Source: Vibrio sp. 05-20-BW147 (GTDB taxonomy: Bacteria; Pseudomonadota; Gammaproteobacteria; Enterobacterales; Vibrionaceae). Taken from it: a stretch of 64,000 nt of DNA. This document shows, in pieces, positions 46,233-55,997 of this stretch; positions within the stretch are counted from its first letter, which is position 1, and each line of letters opens with the position of its first letter. The notes under the pieces are model-generated. The model did not search any database. It had not been told where the DNA came from and saw only the letters and a program-made list of their open reading frames with translations. The stretch covers positions 62,001 through 126,000 of the forward strand of contig NZ_SZTO01000004.1 in assembly GCF_013369385.1 (NCBI RefSeq). Direction: 5' to 3'. Both the position numbers and the translations under genes were made by a program.

Positions 46233-47536
46233 TCATTTCACACACGCAAACTTCGATGACACGTTCAAAAAGCGGCTCACTATACCACCAGCGATATCAT
46301 TTTTTGCTCGATACATGTCTTCATCCGCCAACTTCACCAACTCAGCAATCGAGCTCGTCTGATCCGGGTAACAACTGATGCCGACACTAGCCGACACCGT
46401 TAAGGTCTGCCCATTGAATGTGATGGGTTGCGAGACCATTTCCGCAAACTGCTCCGTTTTGTGCATCACACCCGAATAATCTTTGAGCAAATCAAGGCAA
46501 ATCACAAACTCATCCCCTCCTAATCTCCCTAGAATATCGGAAGCTCGAAAACAGGTTTTCATCCTTTCAGCAATCGCGCACAAAACGGCATCACCCGCGT
46601 CATGACCATAGGTATCATTGACTTCCTTAAATTTGTTGAGATCAACGAACAACAACGCCAGCTTAAGCCCACTTCGATTCGCTTTTATTGTCGCCTCATC
46701 AACTGCCGTCAAAAAAGCACGGCGATTTTTAAGTCCAGTCAAGGGATCGCTTTCCGACAGATAGCCAAGTTGCTCTTTTTGTTCTCTCAGCTCTGCCGTT
46801 TGACGGAAAACTTCCAGCTCCAACTGTTCACGTGTCACCGTAATTTGGCTTAAGGAAGTTTTCATCTCATTAAAATGTTCCGCAACCACGACAAATTCTT
46901 GGTCGATACCCTTGGGTTTGATATGGCTATTGAGGTCACCTTGACTCAGTTCATTAAACCCTTGCTGTAACGTTTCGCACCCTTTTTTGAAGCGCTTGAG
47001 GATCACCAACGTAATCAGACTGACCAGCAAAGTAAAAAACACTAAGGACAAACCACTATTGAAAACCACCTCCGTGAGTTGTCCTAAACGTTTTTCCAGT
47101 ACCGTTCGCTGTAATGAGCTGAGCTCTTCATCCATCGACATGACGATCATGTTGTAGCGTGAATGAATGAGCTCTTTCGTTGTATCGTTCACCGCTTTAA
47201 GTGACTGCTCATGATTAAGCAGATCCTGAAACGTTTTCGACATCCGCTCCAAGTTTTTCATCACATGGCTAAAAGCCGCCGTCTGCTGAATATGGACCTC
47301 TAACCGCTTTTGCGCCGAAAAAAGCTGCTCAAAACTTTCTTGATCTTTGTATTGCAGAAACAGAGACAACTGTGTGCGCAATTGTTCAAGGTGCGAACGT
47401 GTTTGACTCACCACAAGAATCTCTTGCTTTATGCGACTTTGTGCCTCGTAAACGTTCAAAAGCGAATGGGCGACAACCCCTACCACCAATAAGGTGGAAA
47501 AAACAAAAGTGTGAGCTTTTGAAGGAACGAACGCAT
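46233..47536 (-). pseudogene. HAMP-GGDEF diguanylate cyclase with frameshifted 5' end
   Basis: The intact open frame (46233-47489) encodes a helical periplasmic domain, a TM segment, a HAMP-like linker and a GGDEF domain with LGGDEF and an upstream RASD matching the RxxD inhibitory site. That frame lacks an ATG and would start at TTG in mid-helix. An ATG at 47536 with AAAGGTG upstream encodes MRSFLQKLTLLFF, then goes out of frame at a run of six T (47498-47503, minus strand). One extra T would join it to STLLVVGVVAHSL and rebuild a normal N-terminal TM. So I read a one-base deletion, a sequencing error or a length-variable tract. It lies 13 bases after a broken binding-protein gene. Confidence 0.75.
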
Positions 47537-47549
47537 TCTGATAGCACCT

Positions 47550-48530
47550 TTATTGATTCATAATTTGAAGCAGCATGGTTCGGTCAAGCAACTTACGATA
47601 ATCTGGCATACTGCCGCTCACCAAACCGCTGTCTAACGCCCAGCGTGCTTGTATTTGCAAGTTGGAAAGCAAGCCATTACTCAGAGCCAACCGAAAAACA
47701 TAATCCTCCCAAGTCCACGAAAGCTGCCCAATTGGCACATTTAAGTGTTGCGCGACACGCTGCTGTGTTTCGATGGGATGCTCGTTCATCCAAATTAACG
47801 CCTCTCTAAGCGCCATGAGCAGCCATTCACTCTCCGATTGGTAGTCGTGAATGGTTGATTTGAGTGACAACAAGTTGAAAGAGAGATGGTAAATGCCGCG
47901 AACACTTAAATCGATCACAGGATGGGTGTCGGAAGTTTGTAATTGGTAGCCGTAAGGCTCCCAAATCGATATCGCATCCACTTCACCATCGATTAATGCC
48001 TGGCTAATCTCTGTCGGAGGTAAATAGGTTTTGATCACATTAAGTTGAGAGTTTTGACTTAGCATGATCATGGCATCAAGAAAAAACTCGCTTTAACTTG
48101 CTTTGACAACACCGACTTTTTTATCGTGCAATTGGTTCAGTGTTTGAATGCCACTTTCTCTTAAAGCAAACAGTTTCAAATCGTTATCTGATTCCACAAA
48201 GCTGGCTAAAACAGAGAAATCTTGCCGTTTGAAGCTTGAAAACATCACCACGGATTCAGACGCTGTCGCATAGTCAACTTGCCCTCCAAACATCATTTCA
48301 GCACATTTTACCCCACCAAAACATGGCACCATTTCGATATCAAGACCATGTTTTTTAAATATGTTTAAGTCATGAGCAATAAGAAAAGGAGCAGAGAGCG
48401 GTGTTTGAGAAACGCCAATTGTCAGCTTTTGTACTGACATGTTAGGCGGTTCTTCCCGCATGATATAAACAGACACACTTGCGGCTAAGAGCATCAAACA
48501 CAAAGCCAGCATTGCACTTACTCGTTTCAC
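47550..48530 (-). pseudogene. Periplasmic substrate-binding protein (NMT1/SsuA-like) with in-frame stop
   Basis: One gene of about 326 codons split by a TAA at 48093-48095 into 48093-48530 and 47550-48071, both in the same frame; translation reads KVGVVKAS, stop, SEFFLDAMIML. The N-terminal part has a signal sequence and TM (MLALCLMLLAASVSVYIM) and a NMT1-type start (LTIGVSQTPLSAPFLIAHDLNIFKKHGLDIEMV). The C-terminal half completes the bilobed fold (GEVDAISIWEPYGYQL). No permease or ATPase is nearby; the partner is the downstream cyclase, as in periplasmic-binding-protein/c-di-GMP sensor pairs such as NspS-MbaA. Confidence 0.82.
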
Positions 48531-48831
48531 AAAGCACCATAAACATAAGCAACTGAGTTAACATAAATGATAGTACTAAATGACCAGTTTGGTAGTGGAT
48601 CACAAAAACTGCGCCAATGTGTACAAATGATGCCGGTTAGCTGTGATAGGTCAGTCGCCTTCCCCCTAAAAAATAGTAAGTACTCTCTCAGTTAAAACGA
48701 CCAAAGAGAGAGATTGAGTCGCATTCCGAGCAAGGTACGGTAATAACGTTCACTGGCTGACTTCTTGCGCGGATAATTTCGAAGTAACCTACTAAAAATC
48801 ATTTGGTTACTGGCTTATATCTGGATTAAAT
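48531..48831. promoter_or_regulatory. Divergent promoter region, binding-protein operon / orphan pilin
   Basis: About 300 bases. It contains an inverted repeat GTAACC / GGTTAC (48784-48810) just before the pilin start and CTCTCTC / GAGAGAG repeats near 48680-48715. No recognisable operator, small RNA or coding region. Confidence 0.4.
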
Positions 48832-49323
48832 ATGTTCAAAATGCACGGTTTTACTCTGATTGAGTTGATGGCCGTTATTGTCATTGTGAGTGTTGTTGGC
48901 ATTACGGCTGCAACACGTTTCCTTAGCATTCAAACTGAGGCGAGAATTGCAGTGTTACAAGGAGCACGCGCTGCGCTGGAAACAGCCAACACACAAGTGT
49001 ATACCAAAGCTATTTTACAAGATCAGGAGAACATCGACGCAACAGGCGGACCTAATATCGACTTAGATAATGATGGCCGTGCCGATCTCATTGGTTATTT
49101 TGGATTGATTAAGTACGTCATGCCGGCCCGAGAGCTTGCAGGTTTGGATCCTCAATTGACCATCCATAAGTGGTACGGTGTTGATGACCCGTCCGAGCCA
49201 TTTTTCTTAATAGGATTTGCCAATAAACCGGTGGGACCAACACATCGTTGCTATGTAGAAGTCTTTTACCCATCGATTGCTGGAGGAGAGGTGACTTATC
49301 AATTGCAGACGGCGCATTGTTGA
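48832..49323 (+). CDS. Orphan type IV prepilin-like protein (MSHA-like)
   Basis: 163 aa. Short leader MFKMHG, then FTLIELMAVIVIVSVVGITAA: a canonical type IV prepilin cleavage site with Phe +1 and Glu +5. The globular part contains IDLDNDGRADLIGYFG, a DxDxDG calcium-loop-like element also common in MSHA-type pilins, and two Cys. No other pilus gene is adjacent, so it is probably processed by the housekeeping PilD and may be a minor pilin or a retained fragment of an MSHA-like system. Confidence 0.85.
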   Translation: MFKMHGFTLIELMAVIVIVSVVGITAATRFLSIQTEARIAVLQGARAALETANTQVYTKAILQDQENIDATGGPNIDLDNDGRADLIGYFGLIKYVMPARELAGLDPQLTIHKWYGVDDPSEPFFLIGFANKPVGPTHRCYVEVFYPSIAGGEVTYQLQTAHC

Positions 49324-49359
49324 CACCGTCTTCTTATGCTTGCGAAGCTGTTTTATTGA

Positions 49360-50841
49360 TTATTGAATGATGAGACGAGACAAACGATACCAGCCACTGA
49401 GTTGTTTACCGTCATTGGCTAACTGAAGTGGCAAGTCACCATGGCTATCAATTAACGCAATCTCTACTGAATACTCGCCTAAAGGCAATGTTCTCGGTAA
49501 AGTCAAACTGGTGCGAGTTGGATGTTTTCCAGGCAGCATTGCTTTGACATCGTAATCTGAAATCGCCATGTAATGGACTTGCTCAGAATCATCCACTAAA
49601 CGATAGGCGATGTATCGCTCAATATAAGGAGGGGCTACCCCTTCGTTGACAAATTGAGTATCAACAACCCATGTACTTCCCGCGGTGAGTTGCTGTTGGT
49701 GTGAAAGGCGTTCGATGCGCAAACGATAGCCGAGCTTGGTGAGCGCTTCATCAAGCAAGGGGCGATATTCGTCTGGAATAGGTTTCGATTTTAAGTTAAG
49801 TGACGACGCATGCTGAGCCAATGCCCAATCCAAGCTGGCTTGCACTTCTTGCAAAGAATAACGTTGCATGGTTTGCCACTCTTGCATGGTTCCACAGGTT
49901 TCCAAACTGACTGGCGCCTGCTGCCAAGTTTCTTTGAACCCGCTGTCTATTGTTGTCGCCTGTTCTATCCGATGGGGATAATCGTCTTTCATGTGGCTCC
50001 AGGAGGCGGAGAAATGGTGCCAATCTCCCCAACAATCGGCGCGCCAACCGGCTCCCTTTTCGGTCGCATAAGCGAGGCTGTCACCGCCACTGATCAGCAT
50101 CACTTTAGCGGTTTTAGGAAAGGCAGCAAAATGCAAGTCAATGATGTGGTTTAGCTCGTCAGTACTGTATCGCTGATGAAGTGGCGGTAAGTTGGCAAAG
50201 TTACTGTTGTGCCATTCTCCCCACGAGCCCACCATGCCAATATCAATGTGGCTTAAGTTGGCATTACCATCGTAACGTTGGCCAAATGCGTTGAGAAATT
50301 TCGCCATGTAATCAAGGTAAACGGTGTCATCGAGACTCGGTATAAAGGTGCTGTGATCTTGGCTCCAATCTCCGGCAATGCCTTTGTCTATTAACCACTG
50401 CGGGATTTTGCTGCCGGAATTTGGTTCATCGGCAGTCATAAAACGCAGTGCCACCATTTTTGCCGGTAACTCGTGACGATTTTCTAACAATAACTGATCT
50501 AGCAAAGCAAAATTATACTCGCCCTCTTTTGGCTCTAACTCACTCCAATAGAAACGGTAATAGTCGATTCCAGCGTCCGGATACTCAGATTTATTCAGTG
50601 AGACACCCCAGCTATCGTGGAAAGTTTCTACCCCTACCCCAGGATTACTGATCGGGCCTAGTACCGCGCTAGGTGTGACGGTGACCCATCCCTCATCGAT
50701 AGAATCCCCACCATCAATGATCGGTTTGTCGGGTTTATTGTTACCTGGGTTGCCTATCTGCTCCTTCTTGGCATAACAAGCCGTTATCGGTAACACACAT
50801 AACGAAACGATCAGTGCTTTTTGGTAGATGTGGAGCTTCAT
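49360..50841 (-). CDS. DUF4832 glycoside-hydrolase-like lipoprotein
   Basis: 493 aa. The signal peptide ends in PITACYA, a good lipobox, followed by a Gly/Pro-rich linker. The main domain looks like a TIM-barrel glycosidase-like fold (SNPGVGVETFHDSWG, YYRFYWSELEPKEGEYNF, IDIGMVGSWGEWHNS) and ends in a beta domain, matching DUF4832 proteins. It may trim or modify the exopolysaccharide. Last gene of the polysaccharide cluster, 19 bases after the preceding gene. Confidence 0.8.
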   Translation of the reverse strand: MKLHIYQKALIVSLCVLPITACYAKKEQIGNPGNNKPDKPIIDGGDSIDEGWVTVTPSAVLGPISNPGVGVETFHDSWGVSLNKSEYPDAGIDYYRFYWSELEPKEGEYNFALLDQLLLENRHELPAKMVALRFMTADEPNSGSKIPQWLIDKGIAGDWSQDHSTFIPSLDDTVYLDYMAKFLNAFGQRYDGNANLSHIDIGMVGSWGEWHNSNFANLPPLHQRYSTDELNHIIDLHFAAFPKTAKVMLISGGDSLAYATEKGAGWRADCWGDWHHFSASWSHMKDDYPHRIEQATTIDSGFKETWQQAPVSLETCGTMQEWQTMQRYSLQEVQASLDWALAQHASSLNLKSKPIPDEYRPLLDEALTKLGYRLRIERLSHQQQLTAGSTWVVDTQFVNEGVAPPYIERYIAYRLVDDSEQVHYMAISDYDVKAMLPGKHPTRTSLTLPRTLPLGEYSVEIALIDSHGDLPLQLANDGKQLSGWYRLSRLIIQ

Positions 50842-50860
50842 GGAGAACCCTTTGCTGTTG

Positions 50861-51265
50861 TTAGTGAATCAAGTCTTTAAACCAATCCCAGAGACCAAGA
50901 GAAAAGTTCTCGAAAATATCGATACCAAGCGCAGACTTTAACAGGTAGAGCGCCAAGGACGACAATCCAACCAACGCCAAAATCAGTAGCACAGTGAAAC
51001 TGACCGCTAAGAAATTGGCCAGTTTGGATTCCTCGGATCTCAGCTGTTGCCTTCTATCTCGGCCACACAACAGCACCAAATAGTATCGTTTACCAAACCA
51101 AGGCAAACTTTTGCGTACATCTACAGAGTGCTTAGCCACCAAGCCAAGAGAGAGAACCGCCAGTTCAATCTCTTGCTTTTGCTTAGCATTTAAACTTGCC
51201 GCCACCTCAGTATCCAGTGTGTGATAAAACTGAGCCACTGCCTTGTTGGCCTTATTGTTATCCAA
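50861..51265 (-). CDS. Small membrane protein of the exopolysaccharide cluster
   Basis: 134 aa, one or two TM segments near residues 85-113, an amphipathic N-terminal helical region (AQFYHTLDTEVAASL), and FGKRYYLVLLCGRDRR. I do not recognise the family. It starts two bases after a glycosyltransferase stop, so it is in the operon; it may anchor or regulate the polysaccharide machine. Confidence 0.75.
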   Translation of the reverse strand: MDNNKANKAVAQFYHTLDTEVAASLNAKQKQEIELAVLSLGLVAKHSVDVRKSLPWFGKRYYLVLLCGRDRRQQLRSEESKLANFLAVSFTVLLILALVGLSSLALYLLKSALGIDIFENFSLGLWDWFKDLIH

Positions 51266-51267
51266 AT

Positions 51268-52374
51268 TTATTTCTCCAGTGCCTTTTGATATACGGCGAT
51301 GGTTTGATCAGCAATTTTGTGCCAATCATACTTGCTAAGGTAGTCAGAATAGTCCACCGGTTTCGCATGCTGAACTTGGTTCAATTTATAGCTCAACGCA
51401 GCTGTATCACCAACAGGGAAGTAATCTTCTTGCGGCAATGCGACTTCTACGTTCGCCGGAATGTTGCTCACCACCACAGGCAGAGAATACGACATCGCTT
51501 CTAATAAGGCGATGGGTAAACCCTCATGGTAAGACGGCATACAGAAAGCGCGCGCCTTAGAAAACACTGCTTTGAGCTCATCACCATTTAAAAAGCCCGT
51601 CAAAATCACGTTCGGCGTAGTGCGTGCCTTCTCTTTTAACGCCTCACTATAGGTGGTTGCATGGTCCGTATCACCGATCAATACCAGAGGTAGTTCGCTG
51701 CCAGAGCGCGAATAAGCGTCGATCAGATCATGAAAACCTTTCTCTTCAACAAATCGACCGACACCGACAAAGTAACCTTTTGCGACGACACCATGCTTGG
51801 CTAACGTTGACTGAACAAACTCGTCATCGAGCGTTTGCTGCGTTTCAACACCGTTGTAGATCAAATGCGCATCGTAACGATGGTATTTCTCTTGAATGAG
51901 GTTATTGATCACATCGGAAATGACGATCACTTCGTTCGCCCAGCGTACCGCGAGTTTTTCTCCTAGCATGAGGACTTTTTTCGCTAAGCCCCCCCACTTT
52001 TGACGATCGTAATCGGGCCCATGATGAGTAAAAACAACCTTTTTGCCCAGTAAACGCAATAGTGGCACCACGAGACCGGGTCCAATTGCGTGTACATGAA
52101 CGACTTGAGAGCGGTCGACCCACGTTGATAGCGCCGCCAACGTAGAATGCATAATGGCTTCAAGTGATTTCTTTTTTGGTGCCCAAACCGATTTGGTTTC
52201 CACACCTTGATACTGCGAATGTCGGTAGTCCACATAGGGTGAGCGTGCGAGAACACACACTTCAGAACCGGACTGCTCTACGACTTGAGGGTATAAATGC
52301 TGACAATGCGTTTCAACACCACCTAAAACATTGGGAATACCACGGGTACCCAACACGGTAATTTTTAACGTCAT
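51268..52374 (-). CDS. Glycosyltransferase family 4 protein
   Basis: About 368 aa. GT-B fold with an N-terminal ITVLGTRGIPNVLGGVETHC (DUF1972-type) and the C-terminal nucleotide-sugar motif with PSYHEGLPIALLEAM. Adds a sugar during repeat-unit assembly on the cytosolic face. GTG 52383 and ATG 52374 are both possible; I chose ATG. It overlaps or abuts the previous glycosyltransferase gene. Confidence 0.87.
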   Translation of the reverse strand: MTLKITVLGTRGIPNVLGGVETHCQHLYPQVVEQSGSEVCVLARSPYVDYRHSQYQGVETKSVWAPKKKSLEAIMHSTLAALSTWVDRSQVVHVHAIGPGLVVPLLRLLGKKVVFTHHGPDYDRQKWGGLAKKVLMLGEKLAVRWANEVIVISDVINNLIQEKYHRYDAHLIYNGVETQQTLDDEFVQSTLAKHGVVAKGYFVGVGRFVEEKGFHDLIDAYSRSGSELPLVLIGDTDHATTYSEALKEKARTTPNVILTGFLNGDELKAVFSKARAFCMPSYHEGLPIALLEAMSYSLPVVVSNIPANVEVALPQEDYFPVGDTAALSYKLNQVQHAKPVDYSDYLSKYDWHKIADQTIAVYQKALEK

Positions 52375-52382
52375 GCTTCTCA

Positions 52383-53585
52383 CTAATTGATTAAGGTTCG
52401 ATAGAGATCCAGCAAGCTTTGTTGATGACGTGATAACGAATATTTGCTTTCTAAACGTTTTCTCGCGTTAGTGCCTAGTTGGACCGCCTTCTCTGGTTGT
52501 TGGGCAAAAGCATCCATAGCCTCAGCCAAAGAAGTAGAGTTCCCTGCAACAAATAGGTGCCCTTCCGTTCCCTCTCTTACCTGTTCTGGAATCCCACCAA
52601 TGTTGGCTCCAATCACAGGTTTTCCATATGCCATCGCTTCAAGTACTGACATTGAGCAGTTTTCATAACACTCCGATGGCACCACAATCGCACTGGCTTT
52701 CTTAATCAATCGATGTAATGCCTCGCCTGATTGAAAACCCAAAAATTCAATTGTGTTGTATTGCTGTTTTAGCTCATCGTGAAGCGGACCATCGCCCACG
52801 ATTTTCAGTGGCAACCGCTGTTGCGACTGCTGATAGGCGGCCGCTAACGTGGCGACCCCTTTTTCCTGACTCAATCTACCTAAGTAGAGGAAATAGCCAT
52901 CATCACTAACATCACTGCGATCAACATGTTCATCAATACCATTGACGATCACCTCAATGCGGTTGTTAGGTAACTTGCGACGAAGAATGTTCGCAAGAAA
53001 CTCGCTTGGCGAAACAATCACATCTAATGACTGATAGTTACCCGCGAGCGATTGATAACTCGCTTCCAGTGACAAAAGCGCACTTTTAAACCAAGAGCCT
53101 TGCTGACAGCGATTTCTAAATGCATTCCAAACACTGCCATCCAAACACGCTTCGCAAGTTTGACCATTGCGATACATGGTGTAACTCGGACAGGCAATTT
53201 TCGTATCATGTGCTGTAAGCACTGTTTTGCAACCATGATATTTTGCCACTTTGATCACAGATGGTGTCAGCTGATGGTAAATATTGTGAAAATGTACGAT
53301 GTCGGGTTTTTCTTGCTCAAGCAGCGCATCAAGTTTGGCGCAGGCTTCACGATTGTGGATAAAACGCCAAGCGGTTTGAATACTACTTAGGATCCCATGC
53401 CCTTGGTGGTAATCCACGTTTTCAACAAAGAACTCGCTGTATTGCGAAGGCCAATTTTTTTCGTGTTGCATTGAAAAATCGACGATTTCAACTCCCGCGT
53501 TTTCAAGCATTTGCCTCTCTTGGAAAAACACCGTTTCCGCTCCACCTTTCATAAAGAAGAACTTATTCACTAATACTATTTTCAT
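52383..53585 (-). CDS. Glycosyltransferase family 4 protein
   Basis: 400 aa, GT-B fold. KGGAETV near the N terminus, LGRLSQEKG, and the EX7E-type PSECYENCSMSVLEAMAYGKPV. It has an unusual Cys cluster (ACPSYTMYRNGQTCEACLDG) shared by a subset of GT4 enzymes. Start overlaps the GT2 gene end by 4 bases. Confidence 0.9.
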   Translation of the reverse strand: MKIVLVNKFFFMKGGAETVFFQERQMLENAGVEIVDFSMQHEKNWPSQYSEFFVENVDYHQGHGILSSIQTAWRFIHNREACAKLDALLEQEKPDIVHFHNIYHQLTPSVIKVAKYHGCKTVLTAHDTKIACPSYTMYRNGQTCEACLDGSVWNAFRNRCQQGSWFKSALLSLEASYQSLAGNYQSLDVIVSPSEFLANILRRKLPNNRIEVIVNGIDEHVDRSDVSDDGYFLYLGRLSQEKGVATLAAAYQQSQQRLPLKIVGDGPLHDELKQQYNTIEFLGFQSGEALHRLIKKASAIVVPSECYENCSMSVLEAMAYGKPVIGANIGGIPEQVREGTEGHLFVAGNSTSLAEAMDAFAQQPEKAVQLGTNARKRLESKYSLSRHQQSLLDLYRTLIN

Positions 53586-54580
53586 TTGTCGTTCGCCTTA
53601 AGAATCGTGTTTTGAGGAGCGATATACGGATCTTTTTGTGCGCAGAAAAGACCTCTAACTAAGCCAGCAGAGAAGACACTGAGATTAATCACGCTCTGAA
53701 GTGCGTCGCGCAGCGAGCGATTCTTCACCGCTTTCAAGAGGAAAAAGGCGATTAACGGCAATAGCGCGAGCAAGATCAGCGGCAGCGCCATGCTTAGCGT
53801 GGCCAAGAGTAGAAAAAATAGGTAGAGCGTAAATATCGCTTCATTTTTTACTGTGTGTAATGCATCTAGAAAATGCGCTTTGCCCCATGCACTGCGCAGT
53901 AACTCTCCGGGAGCAAACAGGTATTGGCTGCGCCAGCGGTATTTGAGTAATTGCCAAGTCGACATTTCATAGGAAGTATGGTGAAAGTACGGCACTTCAA
54001 GGCGATGGAGTTTATAGCCCGCTCGATTGAGCCTCATGCCGAGTTCCGCTTCTTCATAGGCGTGAAGATTACGGTTAGTCAGGTAACCAATCTCGTCAAT
54101 GGCGCTTTTACGATATAGGCCACCGCCCCCAAGATGACTGCAATCTCCAAGCGGATAAATTTTGTTTAGCCGTTGCTTGCGAGACTTAAATTCATAGCTG
54201 ACCGCATCATCCATTTCAACCATGCCTGCAACACCTGCATAGTGGGGATGAGATTGTAAAAAGCCCAGCGCAGCATCGATAAAGCCGGAGGCCAGTTGCA
54301 TGTCACCATCCATGAGCAGCAAAAACTGCCCTTTAGCGTGCAGATAACCGAGCTGATGACCGACGCCACAGCAGCGCTCCTCACCATTGACTAAGCTCAC
54401 CACCGTTGCGCCTTCCGCCAGAGCAATGGCTTGGGTTTCATCACTCGACAAACTGTCGGCCACCAAAATTTCATAGGAGCAGTGAGCCAAATCACGACGA
54501 ATACTGGCGATGGTTTTCGCTATTCCCAATGCTTCGTTGTAAGTTTTAATGATGACACTGATCAACGGCTGTTCATTCAT
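53582..54580 (-). CDS. Membrane glycosyltransferase family 2
   Basis: 332 aa. GT-A fold with ISVIIKTYNEALG, the metal-binding LLMDGDMQ and a YEEAELGMR general-base region, followed by two C-terminal TM helices (about residues 250-285). Transfers a sugar at the inner membrane. Its start overlaps the polymerase gene end by 8 bases. Confidence 0.9.
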   Translation of the reverse strand: MNEQPLISVIIKTYNEALGIAKTIASIRRDLAHCSYEILVADSLSSDETQAIALAEGATVVSLVNGEERCCGVGHQLGYLHAKGQFLLLMDGDMQLASGFIDAALGFLQSHPHYAGVAGMVEMDDAVSYEFKSRKQRLNKIYPLGDCSHLGGGGLYRKSAIDEIGYLTNRNLHAYEEAELGMRLNRAGYKLHRLEVPYFHHTSYEMSTWQLLKYRWRSQYLFAPGELLRSAWGKAHFLDALHTVKNEAIFTLYLFFLLLATLSMALPLILLALLPLIAFFLLKAVKNRSLRDALQSVINLSVFSAGLVRGLFCAQKDPYIAPQNTILKANDK

Positions 54581-55997
54581 TATGCTGTTCTCTTTGTGGA
54601 TGGTGTGACGTAACCATGCTGTGGTTATTCAAGGCGTAATATTCCAAAACGGACTTACGATTGACCAAGAGTGCTCCAAGCGAAAAATAAAATAGGAACT
54701 GAAGCATGGGCACTAACATTAAAATTTGACTGTAAGGGATGCTCATCAACCCCGCTAAAACGAAGGCAATAAACGCCGGTTGAGAGGCAACCATGCGGCG
54801 ATCTTCGATCTCTAGCTGCGCTTGTTCTAACGACGCTTTCGGTAACGCAATCCACAATATGGTGCCAACCGGAAGCATAAACAGCAGCACACCGACAATG
54901 CCAAATTCCCACAACATCATGCTCAGCGACGTGGAATCCAGCAGCACATTGAACACTTGGTTAAGAAAACCAGGGGCAACCGAGCTGCCATGGTTTGTTG
55001 CGTTCAGCCCATAGCCAAACAACTGGCTAGGCACTCCATAAAGACCACTGTTTTCTAGCCAAAAAAACAGTGTCGTCATTCGGCCAAGCTCACCTGAAGG
55101 CAAGATGTAGTGTGGGTCGAACACATAAGAGAGCGAGTCTAGGAAAATGGTCAGCGCCCCTTTGCTCGGATCCCCACCAAAAGCAGAAGCGTACGAGGCT
55201 GCTAAAATCAAAATGGCAGCCGTAATGAGCACAAGCATGCCGAAGAGAATAATCAGCACCATCTTAAAGCCATATCGGCGCATTCCTTTGACATAGCTAG
55301 GCGCGAACCAAACAAAGGCCAGCAGCAGCGGTGAAATCAAAATGACAAACTTGATTTCACCCAAAATACAGAGGGTGAATGCCGCAATAATATGAGCAGC
55401 CGTACTGAGTTTACTGGCCACACCATGTTTGTACTCAGACAGTTTAAGCAGCATGATCAACAAGCAAAACAAGCCTAGAGCAGCGGTGTTGCCACCGCCC
55501 ATTGGATCACCACCAAACGTACCCACCACTGAATCCCATTTTTCGTATTCACCTAACGCCGCCACGCGCTTAGGCAACACGATCATCACTTGATAAAGGA
55601 TCACCGGAAACTGCAAATAAAAAATCCAATACAGTGATTGTGTAACACGATAGATTTGCGATTCACGACAGAATCCCAGAGCCAAACAGAACGTGACCAA
55701 TGCCATCGCAAGTTCATTTTTGAACCCGACAATGGTGACCGTTAGGCCATTTTGCAAAAAGGTGGAGAGCAATGAGACGATAAAAAGTGCAAGCAACATC
55801 AGCACAATGCACTGTTCTTTCGCATCCAATGCAAAATGGCTGAAACGCGTTTGTAACAGCAACAGTAGCACCATGCAGCAAGCGAACAAGAAAGGCAGCC
55901 AAAGAACAGCGCCAACGCCAGTGAAATACTGAATCAAACCACAAGCAACCAAGGTAATCCAAGTGAACGCTTGTAGATATAAGCCATTGTTGACCAT
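54573..55997 (-). CDS. Wzy-like polysaccharide polymerase
   Basis: 474 aa, about 12 hydrophobic segments and a large periplasmic loop (region with GDPMGGGNTAALGLF and the segment containing GLNATNHGSSVAPGF), consistent with an O-antigen ligase/Wzy-type integral membrane enzyme that links repeat units. ATG 55997 overlaps the flippase stop (TGATG); a GTG at 56000 would add one residue. Assignment is by topology and position. Confidence 0.8.
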   Translation of the reverse strand: MVNNGLYLQAFTWITLVACGLIQYFTGVGAVLWLPFLFACCMVLLLLLQTRFSHFALDAKEQCIVLMLLALFIVSLLSTFLQNGLTVTIVGFKNELAMALVTFCLALGFCRESQIYRVTQSLYWIFYLQFPVILYQVMIVLPKRVAALGEYEKWDSVVGTFGGDPMGGGNTAALGLFCLLIMLLKLSEYKHGVASKLSTAAHIIAAFTLCILGEIKFVILISPLLLAFVWFAPSYVKGMRRYGFKMVLIILFGMLVLITAAILILAASYASAFGGDPSKGALTIFLDSLSYVFDPHYILPSGELGRMTTLFFWLENSGLYGVPSQLFGYGLNATNHGSSVAPGFLNQVFNVLLDSTSLSMMLWEFGIVGVLLFMLPVGTILWIALPKASLEQAQLEIEDRRMVASQPAFIAFVLAGLMSIPYSQILMLVPMLQFLFYFSLGALLVNRKSVLEYYALNNHSMVTSHHPQREQHNE

